DNA of 64,000 nucleotides, from positions 150,702,001 through 150,766,000 of the forward strand of contig CM077670.1 in NCBI GenBank assembly GCA_039707655.1. Direction: 5' to 3'. Shown in pieces: positions 1 to 10,107 of this stretch (the first letter of the stretch is position 1; each line of letters starts with the position of its first letter). The notes beneath the pieces are model-generated. The model ran no database searches. It was not told the DNA's origin and saw only the letters and a program-made list of their open reading frames with translations. The position numbers and the translations under genes were made by a program. This DNA comes from Elymus sibiricus (Eukaryota; Streptophyta; Magnoliopsida; Poales; Poaceae).

Positions 1-1481
1 AATCTCTTGTGTACCCAACACACCCAATACAATGGTAAATTGTATAGGTGCACTAGTTCGGCGAAGAGATGGTGATAAAAGTGAAGTATGGATAGTAGAT
101 ATAGGTTTTTGCAATCTGAAAATATAAAAACAGCAAGGTAGCAAGTAACAAAAGTGAGCACAAACGGTATTGCAAAGCTTAAAAACAAGGCCTAGGGTTC
201 ATACTTTCACTAGTGCAATCTCTCAACAATGCTAACATAATTGGATCATATAACCATCCCTTAACGTGCGATAAAGAATCACTCCCAAGTTCCTATTAGC
301 GGAGAACATAAGATAGAAATTATTTGTAGGGTACAAAACCACCTCAAAGTTATCCTTTCCGATCGATCTATTGAGCTATTCCTATAAGTGTCACAAACAG
401 CCCTAGCGTTCATACTAAAATAACACCATATGATACACATCAACCAACTCTAATGTCACCTAGATACTCCAATGTCACCACAAGTATCCGTGAGTTGATT
501 ATACGATATGCATCAAACAACTTCATAATCATAGTATTCAATCCACACAAAGAACTCCAAGGAGCACCCCAAAGTTTCTATCGGAGAAAAGATAATGAAA
601 ACGTGCATCAACCCCTATGCATAGATTACCCCAATGTCACCTCGGGAATTAGCGAGTTGAGTGCCAAAACATATATCAAGTGAATCAATATAATACCCCA
701 TTGTCACCACAGGTATTCATATGCAAGACATACATCAAGTGTTCTCAAATCTGAAATATTCAATCCGACAATAACGAAACCTCAAAGAGAAAAGATTCGA
801 TTCATCACAACAAAGATAGAGAGGGAAGAAACACCATATGATCCAACTATATTAACAAAGCTCACGATACATCAAGATCGTGCCATATCAAGAACACGAG
901 AGAGAGAGAGAGATCAATCACATAGCTACTAGTACATACCCTCAGCCCCGAGGGTGAACTACTCCCTCCTCGTCATGGAGACCGTCGGGATGATGAAGAT
1001 GGCCTCCGGTGATGATTCCTCCCCTCCTCTCCGACAGGGTGCCGAAAAAGGGTTGTAGATGGTATTTTGAAGGTACAGAGGCTTGCGGCGGCGGACTCCA
1101 AAATCTAGGGTTATTTCTGGGGGTTTCTCTATTTATAGGATTTTTCAGCGTTGGAATCACGTCAAGATGGGCTAAGATGGGCCCACGAGGCACATGGACA
1201 CGCCACCCCCCCTGGCGCACCCCGGTGCCTCGTGGGCACCTCGTGGCTCTTCTGGTCCTTCCACGAAGCTTCTAGTGTCTCTTTTGTTCCAAAAAAATCG
1301 TCAAAAAGTTTTAGCTCATTCGGAGAACTTTTATTTCTGCACAAAAACAACACCACGGTAGTTCTGCTGAAAACAGCATCAGTCTGGGTTAGTTCTAATC
1401 AAATCATACCAAAACCATATAGAATTATTATAAACATGGCATGAATACTTCATAAATTATAGATACGTTGGAGACGTATCA
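1..1481 (-). mobile_element. Athila-type gypsy LTR, cut at the window edge
   Basis: Read on the minus strand the segment begins at 1481 with TGATACGTCTCCAACGTATC, the start of a very common Triticeae LTR group, and runs to the window edge, so its far end is not visible. The plus-strand text contains the LTR landmarks of this group in order: a TACCCCAATGTCACC block repeated near 450-720, a GA-rich run near 900, and a promoter-leader segment near 950-1140. It abuts the coiled-coil ORF at 1482 and therefore inserted into, or replaced, that ORF's 5' end. The same LTR start recurs on the plus strand at 51175. Athila placement is by analogy with the tRNA-Asp-type primer site seen beside that second copy. 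Sabrina or WHAM are likely family names, which I cannot confirm. Confidence 0.75.
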
Positions 1482-2913
1482 TCTGCCCAGCCTCCCGAGG
1501 AGGCCTTCCCTCTTGCCGGAGAAAGGGTGCCTCCGGAAGGGGCCTGCCCCGAGGGGGAGGCGGGCGCTGACGCGGCGGCCACCGCAAGCCTCGAGCGATC
1601 ACCAGGGCGCCACGAGCCGGAGGCGGCCGCGCCCAGTCCTACCCGCGCAGCCGAGCGGCCGGCAGGGGCGGAGGTCGAGGAGGATCCTGGCCGCCTGGAG
1701 GGGAATGAGGCCCCCTCAGACAGAGGCCTGGGCGGATCCGATGACGCAGCAGCCCCCGAGCCCCCAGAACCACGGGGGGGCGGAGACAGAAGGGTCGGAC
1801 GCTCCCGGGACCCTGGCCCTGGTGAGCCGCAGAATCCTATCATGGATTGGGACTCTCTGCCACGCCCGGTCGGCCCTCAGCTCCCTAGAGGCCGAGCTCG
1901 TGGTCGAGGAGGAGAACCTCCTCCTGGAGCAGGGGCGCGTCGTGGCCCGCGAGGCCCGGCTAGCCTCCCGTGAGGAGGCGGTCACCCGGCGCGAGAGCAT
2001 GGCAGCGGTCCTGGAGATGGACATGGAGATCCGGGAGCGCGAACTCCTGTGGACCACCATCGAGCAGGAGAGGGAGCGAGAGCGCTCGGAGCATCTGGAC
2101 CGTATCGTGGCGGCCGGTGAGGCCACCTACCAAGAACGCCTCGCTAAAGCCAACGCCACGCTTGAAGAAAGAGCTGCGAGGTACAGGGCCAAGATCGACA
2201 AGTGGGGCCAGGAGGAGGTCGCGCGGAAGGCGAAGGCCCTAGCGGACACTTACTCCAACAACCTGAAGAAGCAGGAGGACCGCTTCACGAAGAGGCGCGG
2301 CGAACTCGACGCCGAAATTGCCAAGCTCAAGCGGCAGCTCGCGGCGTCGGAAGCCGAGAGGCGGAGCGCGGCGGAGCTCCATGCCACGACTCGCCGTGAC
2401 CTGGAAGACCTCCAGGCTCAGGTGGGCGAGGTTAGCGACGAGGCGCAGCGGGCCCGCGACGAGGCCGCCCGAGGGCGCGGGGAGCAGCTCCAGCACTCCA
2501 AGATGTTCCGCGAGCTCATGGGGCACGCTCGCAGCGCCGTGGCTGCTTTCTCGGTCGAGAGGGTGGAGGATCCCCTGGAGACCGATGACGCCAGCTATCT
2601 GGCCTTATTCACAAGGCTCGTGGAGCGGCTGGAGGCGAGCTCCACCCGGTGGGATGAGATCCGCGACGCTGAGTGCCGCGACCTCCTGCGCCAGGCGTCG
2701 ACCCGCGTCTTCAGCAACCTGTTGCGCCTTGATGGCAGCTTCAACTTCGACCAGGCACTGTCTCTGGTTCCCGAGGAGCTCCAAGGCAAGCTTGCGAGGG
2801 CAGTGGAGGACCATGTGGCGAGCCTGCTGGAGCGTTTCGTGCCCATTGGGGAAGGGTCTGGCGACGACGGCAATCCAGTAGTCGACGACGCCGACGGTGG
2901 CTCCGCTGCCTGA
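1482..2913 (+). CDS. Coiled-coil transposon-associated ORF, 5' end lost
   Basis: An open frame runs from the LTR edge to a TGA ending at 2913. The first in-frame ATG (1468) lies inside the LTR, so it is not a genuine start and the N-terminus is missing. From about 1850 the product is a long charged alpha-helical coiled coil (many E, R, A and K, heptad-like, few prolines). A helical domain of about 100 residues follows, containing FNFDQALSLVPEEL and ARAVEDHVASLLERF, then an acidic tail. Between 1527 and about 1840 another frame (start 1527) reads as a more natural acidic E/A/P-rich protein, which suggests an indel near 1800-1900 or a lost intron. Similar coiled-coil ORFs are common in Triticeae retroelements; I infer a mobile-element protein rather than a host gene. 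The very high GC content contrasts with the neighbours. Confidence 0.5.
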
Positions 2914-2999
2914 GGCCCTGCGCTCACCTTCATGTAACAGAGTGGATGCAGCCCCGAGGGGGCGTGCAGACATTTGTACGGCACTTTTTGGTGTTAAGT

Positions 3000-3211
3000 A
3001 CTTAATGATCCAAATTTTGAGTGAGAAGAGGTAGTAGAATAAAACACCTATGCCACAATTCCTCACCAGAGCGACGAAGGGGATAAGGAGTAAAAATAAT
3101 TCCTACTCTCCGATATATATAACTAGGACTCAAAATAGTTTTCTTCTAGACTCGTCAATGGTTCGATCAATCAAGGGGCTCCTATAGTCGGTATGGCTCT
3201 GATTACCAACT
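3000..3211 (-). other. Primer-binding site and leader remnant of a chromovirus
   Basis: On the minus strand, immediately after the LTR end (TTACA at 3216-3212), the sequence reads AGTTGGTAATCAGAGCC. This is the tRNA-iMet-type primer site TGGTATCAGAGC with one extra A. About 190 bp of AT-rich leader follow before sequence of the coiled-coil element takes over near 3000. The site lies at the outer side of an LTR whose other side carries a polypurine tract, so it belongs to a second element copy that extended toward lower coordinates and has been lost. The left limit of the leader is approximate. Confidence 0.6.
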
Positions 3212-5647
3212 TGTAACGCCCAATATGAAGCTCTATCGCAATCTCGTGATGAACTCAAGATCGTGATAGAACCTCATTTTGGAACGCATAGCAAGGTGAT
3301 TCTCAAATACATACCACCGAATGAACAGGTGAGAATACTAGATAAAGGCTTACACTCGCCACATGCTACAGCATAAATATATCATAACATCATACATTCA
3401 TCCAAATGAAAGACAGGGTCCGACTACGGACGAAATCAAACGAGAAAACACCACCCTGCTATCATCCCCGGATCAACCGACCAGGGCCCACTACTGATCG
3501 TCTGGCATCGTGACGTACATACGTCCGCGCTCATCATCATACTCCCAATGGAGCATCTCGGGCTCACCTGTGTCTGTCTCAAGCGTACCTGCAACTGGTG
3601 TTTATAGTAATCTGTGAGCCACAGGGACTCAGCAATCTCATCACCCAAGGTAACAAAACTATTTAAGCTGATAGGAATGGAAGGGGTAATGTGTTTAGGT
3701 TGCATCAAGCACTAAGCATGTTTAAGTGGCTAACTTACGAGTACAAGAATAAAGATGAGCATACTACGCATAACGGTCGCAAGTTTAATATGATCAAGAA
3801 GTGATCCTGAACACCTACTTATGGTTCAATCATAACCCCACCGTATTCTCTTCCCGAACTTGCTCGAAAAGAGACCATCACGGTTACGCACACAGTTGGT
3901 GTATTTTATTAGAATTAGTGTCAAGTTCTCTACAACCGGAGGTTAAAATATCCAAGTCACCACATAACCGCGGGCACGGCTTCGCGTAAGATTTAACCCT
4001 ACAGGGGTGTTCCAACCTGGTCCATCATAGACCAACACAAGCTGCGGTGGAAATACCTCAACCTCGAGATAGCCCGAAGTATCCTCGGAATCCCGGTGCA
4101 CAAGACATTTCGACAATGGTAACACAAGTCCAGCAAGACCTCCCGACGTGCCGACACCCCGATTGGAGCCGCGCGTATCTCGAAATCAGGCCACGATCCG
4201 ATGGGACATCCTATGAGTACCAAAACCTCGAGTTTCCCCGTGGTGGCCCCGCAGTCTACCCGGTTTGGACCAACACTCATGAGGAGCACTGGCCTGGGGT
4301 TGTTGATTAAAATTATCCTCGGGTTAGCTAGACCATATGCAAGTTTTAGTTGTTATTAGGCAAATGTTAAAACCAATGTTGGGCCTTGCTGGAAGCGGTT
4401 ATTCAAAGCGAACTATCAAGAGGGTCCCATTCCCCTGAGCATGTTAGGAACGCTAATCAAGGATCATAACACCGGTATTACAGAAACTAAGGCGGCATGA
4501 GTGGAACAAAACACTAGGCAAAAGGTCGAGCCTTCCACACACAACCAAGTATATAGATGCATTAATTAAATAAGAGATATTATGATATACCAACATATCC
4601 ATGTCCCAACATGGAACAACCTGCACTGCACCTGCAACTAGCAACGCTATAAGAGGGGCTGAGCAAAGCGGTAACATAGCCAAACAACGGTTTGCTGGGT
4701 AGGGTGGTTAGAGGCTGTATCATGGCATATGAGGGGCTGACATATATGTGGTAGGAAACGTGACATAACGATAGCAACGAGACAACTAGCAAGCAAAGAT
4801 AGTAGTGTTATCAAGGGTAATGATCATCTTGCCTGAAGTCTCTTCGGTAGGATAGTAAGACTGCTCCTCGAACACGTTCTCAACCGGTTCCTCGAACTCG
4901 GACTCGTCTCCCGGAACTACCCAAAAGAAAGAACAAGCACCGAAATAAACAAACAATCATGGCATATATGCACAAGCAAAATGATGCATGAAATGGCATG
5001 GTGAAAATAATGAGCATGACATGAATGAAGTAACGGTGCTACCGGGACGATAGAAATGATAACAAGATGTGAACGATGAAGCCAAAGATGGATATGGGCA
5101 AAATCTTGGCAATCCAAGTTTGCCTCTGGAAAGATTGGAAGATTTCAATTGAAATCGATATAAAGATCACGAGGAACGGATGCACGAAACTCAAATGGTG
5201 AGCAAAACAATATGCAATGCAAAACTGTAGTAACAGCAACATGGCATCTCATGCACATCAAAATAGCAAGCTACTAAAATGCAAGAAATTGGCATGCAGC
5301 TACAGTACGCATGGCATAGATCATTTCACTACACTGGCACAAATTCATATGAAGCATGGATTCATCAGAAATGAGCTCACAACATGGCAACATAATGTTG
5401 ACAGAAAACTGCTACACTGACTAGGCATGTTTAGAGCAACATTTAAATATGCTACAGGAGATTAACATGGCATAAATTAGCATGGCAAGAATGTACTAAT
5501 GACAAAGACCAAATCATGTCTACTGGACATGTCCAAAAGATGCATAGATTAGTGGCTATTAGCAAGGAAACATAGCAAGATTCAGCAGAAAATTAACAAG
5601 TGCAAAACAGCAACAATGACTAAGCATGTTTACAAGCTTGTAGCACT

Positions 5648-7006
5648 ACTATCATGGTATATCGAAGGGCCGTAGGCCGAATATTATTAGAAAGAAGGAG
5701 AAGCCGTACAACAAAGGTTAGCAGTCTAGGCGAACTAGAACTGGGAACCCACGGAACTGAGACGTTCCGAAAATACAAAAGGACGGCAACAGCCGTCAAA
5801 ACAACTAAAAGGGGGCAAAGCAGCAACTCAAGAAAGGTTGCCGATGTCAGTAACACAACCGGCCGCCCTCCATGTCCCAATATCTTCTCTGATCAGATCC
5901 AAAACTCTGAAGGGACTACTCGCTTCCTGCTCAAAAATTCTGGAATTTCTTTCCTTCCAAATCCTCCAGTGAATCAAGATGGAGATTGTGTCAAAGTTCC
6001 GACGCATAGGCTTGGGAACTAACTTACGTGCTTGCAGCCACCAGTCTTCCGTATTGCTGAAACGATCCTCCGGCACCTGAAAATCCGCCCGTGTCCAATC
6101 TCTGAACAGTAGCCAAACCTGCTGTGTGAACCTGCAGTGCACGAACAGGTGTGTGCAGTCCTCCGGCGTCACAAGGCACAGAGGGCAGTTGCCGTTTGAG
6201 GGCCAGCCCCTCCTCTCCAAGTTGTCCGCAGTCAGGCACCGGCGATGAACCACCAGCCACATGAAAAACTTGCATCTTGGAGGAGCTTTGGATTTCCAAA
6301 TTAGTTTGTAGCAGGCGAAGCGCACCGAGGCAACAAAGAACATGTTGTAAGCACTCTTAACAGAGAAGAGATGATCCTCGGTCAGCTTCCATTGTAGACG
6401 ATCCGGCACACCAGGCGTCAACGAGATATTCTGAGTAATGTCCCAAACAGTGAGATATTGTGCAATGGCTACTACTGAAACTCCTCCTGATATGTCTCGG
6501 ACCCAGCTACGGTTCTGAAGGGCATCCCGGACAGTGCGGCCCGGCTTCTTGACAAAAGAAAAGAGGGCCGGGGCCATGGTCGCAATGGAGCCGCCCTCCG
6601 GTAACCAATTGTCCGTCCAGAACTTGGCCCGCTCTCCATCCCCCAAGCAGACGGACGTGGCCGCACTGAAGATAGCCGCGACCTCACCCTCCTGATCATC
6701 CGGCAACATCCGCCATGGTCGCTCCTCAGGGTCCCAGCGCAGCCAGGGCCATCGGCAACGCAAAGCCGAGCCGAACCACTTCAAGTTCAAGATGCCCAGG
6801 CCGCCACATTCCTTCGGCATACACACTCTTGCCCAAGGCAGAAGACAATGACCTCCACTGATCTCCTTTTCCCCTTTCCAAATGAAGCCCCTACACCTCC
6901 TGTTGATGATTTCCAAAGCCCATGCCGGCAGTGGCAGCACTGAAAGAAAATGCAAGGGCAATGCCATCAACACAGATTGCGTAAGTGCCAACTATCATGG
7001 TATATC
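5648..7006 (-). mobile_element. 5'-truncated LINE with 16-bp target duplication
   Basis: The same 16 bases (ACTATCATGGTATATC) occur at 5648-5663 and 6991-7006 and bracket a 1327-bp insert. The insert encodes the C-terminal part of a plant L1-type LINE reverse transcriptase on the minus strand. Truncation at the 5' side and a long TSD are typical of target-primed reverse transcription. No poly(T) run is visible at 5664, where the minus-strand 3' end should carry poly(A), so the tail is absent or of another type. The insertion lies inside the chromovirus LTR. Confidence 0.85.
5828..6990 (-). CDS. LINE reverse transcriptase C-terminus with zf-RVT domain
   Basis: An uninterrupted frame of about 387 codons reads from the 5' truncation point to a TGA at 5828. 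The first part resembles the region downstream of the RT palm in plant L1 elements (GFIWKGEKEISGGHCLLPW, then the CGGLGILNL motif). The middle has WTDNWLPEGGSI. The end carries the zf-RVT zinc-binding region: WKSKAPPRCKFFMWL, then CPLCLVTPEDCTHLFVHC with its Cys and His ligands. Endonuclease and RT catalytic segments are missing, so it cannot act alone. The initial codon in the frame is TTG inside the TSD and not a true start. The lack of stops over 1.1 kb implies a fairly recent insertion. Confidence 0.85.
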
Positions 7007-7277
7007 ATGGCATGGAAAAATTACTAGCAGCAAGATGGCATGAAAAAGCTCCAAACTCATGTTGACAAGTTGCTCATATGACATATGCAATAATTCACAC
7101 AAAGATAACAAAATGGCATATTATGCAAAAATGACATGCACCCAAACTTGCTCAAAAGACAAAACTAATGCCAGAAATGGATTAGTTGGATTTTTCTACC
7201 CCAAAATCATATATTACACTCATATGTTTCAACATGGAAAAAGCTCAAAATGCCACAAAACATATTGGACAGAAACT

Positions 7278-8144
7278 TAATATAAGGGGATAATTAGTTT
7301 TATGCCCCTAGTTGTGTCCCACTCGGCTGTTTTACCCCTAATTTCCAAAAGCCATCGGTTCTATCCAAGTCACTTCGCTCCTCTTATGCTTTTGCCCTTT
7401 GACCGTCACTTTGAAAAATTCATAACAAATTCATACTAAATTAGAAAAATGCAAATAAGATACCAAAATGTTCGGAAAAACATCACCTATATGTCAATGT
7501 CATTTGCATTCATGACAAAAGTGTTAGAAAGTGCCCATCTGACTTTTAGCTCTTATGGTACCACCATGAACAGTAAAATCTGAAAAAAATCAAAAAAAAC
7601 AAACAAAAATTGGTGGCAAAGAATGACAAATGTTTTAAGTGCTTGCCAAGTTTCATCAGGGAATGACATTCGTGGAACTCGTGGCAAAAAAAACAATCAG
7701 CACTCCAAAGTAGATTGTTTTTTTGCCACGGCTTCCACGAATGTCATTCCCTGATGAAACTTCGCAAGCACTTTAAACATTTTTCATTCTTTACCACCAA
7801 TTTTTGTTTGAATTTTTTGAATTTTTTAGATTTAACTATTCATGGTGGTATCATAAGAGCTAAAAGTCAGATGGGCCCTTTTCCAACACTTTTTTCATGA
7901 ATGCAAATGACATTGACATATAGGTAGGTGATGTTTTTCTGAACATTTTGGTATCTTATTTGCATTTTTCTGATTTAGTATGAATTTGTTATGAAGTTTT
8001 CAAAGTGACGGTCAAACGGTCAAAGGGCAAAAGCATAAGAGGAGCGAAGTGACTTGGACAGAACCGATGGCTTTTGGAAATTAGGGGTAAAGCACCCGAG
8101 TGGGACACAACTAGGGGCATAAAACTAATTATCCCTAATATAAG
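7278..8144. mobile_element. Mutator-like foldback MITE with 412-bp arms
   Basis: Target duplication TAATATAAG (9 bp) is exact at 7278-7286 and 8136-8144. Between them the 849-bp element (7287-8135) consists of two long inverted arms, 7287-7698 and 7713-8135, separated by a loop of about 14 bases. It starts GGGATAATTAGTTTTATGCC and ends with the complement. The 9-bp TSD fits the Mutator superfamily. There is no coding capacity. Transcription through it would give a near-complete hairpin RNA. Its terminal wording (ATGCC-C-CTAGTTGTGTCCCAC) resembles that of the element at 32261-32812. Confidence 0.88.
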
Positions 8145-10071
8145 TTATATTCTAGAAACGACATATGCCATAAATGGAATGCGCCTGATTTGGAAACCTA
8201 CCGAAAATGGAATGCACCAAAACGGAGATAAGCCAGAAACGGAATATGCCGAAAACGGAATATGTTGTTAATGGCTAAAGACAGAGACGGAGCGGCTGAC
8301 ATGTGGGACCCGCTGGGCGTGTGGCTGACCAGTGGGGTCGCGGCTCTATGCGGCTGACCTATGGGTCCCACGGCTGACGCGTGCATGCGGCGACAGAGGA
8401 AAACAGGGGAGGCCAACGGCGGCGATCGGCGCGCGGCGGAGGGCTCGCCAGAGATGCTCCGGTGAGCTACTCGCACGGCGGAGGAGCTCGCTCAAAGCAC
8501 GGGAGAAACCCGCGTGCGCGTGTGCACTCCACGACACCAGACACCGACGAGAGCGGCGCCGGCGTCGAGGGACAGTGGCGGCGGCGACGAGCTCGTGCTC
8601 GACGGCGAGACGGCCAAATAGTACTGGAGTTAGGCGGGATCAACTCTAAGCGGCGGCGCGAACATAGCAGACATGCGCGGACGGGCTAAGGGGGTCGGGA
8701 TTCTCGCCGGAGACGAGTCCCGACGGCGGCGACGACGGCGCTCATGGCGGTCGGCGATAAAGCACGCTAACGAGGGGGAAAAGTGGTCGGGGATATGCGC
8801 ATGCTCACCACGAACTCGACGGTGAGCACGGACGGATGGATCGGGGACGGGGTCGCCGGAGTTTGACCGGAGATGCTCCGGTGGCCGACGGGGACAAAGA
8901 GGAAGGAGGCGACGGCGTCTTGGCGTCCCGCGGGGAAGGAGTGGCCATAGACAACGTAGTTGACGTCGAGGAACTTGCCAGACACGGACGTAGAGGCGGA
9001 GGACGGCAGGGTTCACGACGGCGCCATGGACGTGCTCCCAGATGCGCTCGGGTCTCGCACGAGGTGGCGGATCTGGTGGCTCCACTCACCAAACGGCGGC
9101 GGCGCGAGGAAGAGGGGAACCCTAGAGAGGCGAGGGACATGGTGAGGGATTATATAGGGGGCTAGGGCGACGGAACGGAGCTCGGGCGCGCTCGGGCTCA
9201 CGGTCCCCATGGGCGCGGCGAGAGGAGGACGAAAAGGTAGGGTGCGGGTCGCCTGTAGCCAGCGGCTGCCAGGCGGGACCGGCTCGGCCACGTGGACGCG
9301 CGCTTGCGGGGGCGAGTGGGTGCGTGGGTGAAAAAAGGTTGAGGCGGGCGCGCGGCAGGTGAGCTGGGCTGGCGCGCTGGTGGGCTAGCTGGGCTGCGCT
9401 GCTAGGCTGCTGGCCTGTGCCGCTGCTGCTTTTCCCTTTTCTATTTCTTCATACAGAAAACAAAGAGAAAAGCACAGGGGGGGTTGGGGAAGGGTGAGAG
9501 AGATGTAAAAATATCTCTGGAATCCAGGAAAAATGTAGTATTTGAATAAATTGGTTTGGCAATTTTTAGAGAAATAAAAATATATCAAGTTTGAATTAAA
9601 TTCAAACTTGAGGCATTTTTTATTCCAACCAAATCAATTCCAAAAATGGTGAAAATTGGCAGAGAGGTTTAGGACATGGACTAGAGAATTTAGAAATATG
9701 GTGAACATTAATTTGGGACAGAAATGTGGCATCAAGAAATACTTGGGAAAAGAAGGGATTTGATAGAGAGGTGATGGTAGAATAGGTTGCATGGATGAAA
9801 CCCAAGAGTTGGGTGAGGCAAGAAGAAGATGAAGACACACCTCATGCATACATGATGAACATAACATAGCAATGGGTTCAATGCTCATGAACAACATAAA
9901 TGAATATGATGATGCAAGCACATGACAAATAATATAAAATGAAATGCAAAGAGAAAAGAAAGGCAAAACACAACATGAGAAGAAGCCCATCCACACAAGA
10001 TCATCATGACAAATCCATATATGGCAATGTTGGGGAGTACAAAATGGAAGGATTACATCTAGGGTGTTACA

Positions 10072-10083
10072 ACTCTCCCCTAC
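10072..10083 (-). other. Polypurine tract of the chromovirus
   Basis: On the minus strand the purine-rich string AGGGGAGAG lies directly before the LTR start TGTAACACCC. Position and composition fit the plus-strand primer of an LTR retrotransposon and fix the LTR boundary at 10071. Confidence 0.75.
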
Positions 10084-10107
10084 TACAAGAGGATCTCGTC
10101 CCGAGAT

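Larger units (their letters stand above)
3212..10071 (-). mobile_element. Very long chromovirus LTR with two nested insertions
   Basis: On the minus strand the LTR starts TGTAACACCC at 10071, directly after a polypurine tract, and ends GGGCGTTACA at 3212. These form imperfect inverted ends with TG and CA termini. The span is 6860 bp. Removing the LINE (1327 bp plus 16-bp TSD) and the foldback element (849 bp plus 9-bp TSD) leaves about 4.66 kb of LTR. Segment 8270-9330 is strongly GC-rich and resembles a promoter and leader region; its short ORFs have no recognisable domain. The remainder (3220-5640, 7010-7277, 8150-8270 and 9385-10060) is AT-rich with no coding signal. The adjacent gag-pol (10108-14455) is the internal part of the same element. 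Confidence 0.75.

Noticed and set aside
8332..9165. Several overlapping ORFs on both strands in a GC-rich stretch
   Set aside because: They lie inside the chromovirus LTR, overlap in many frames as expected for high GC, and show no domain or splice structure.
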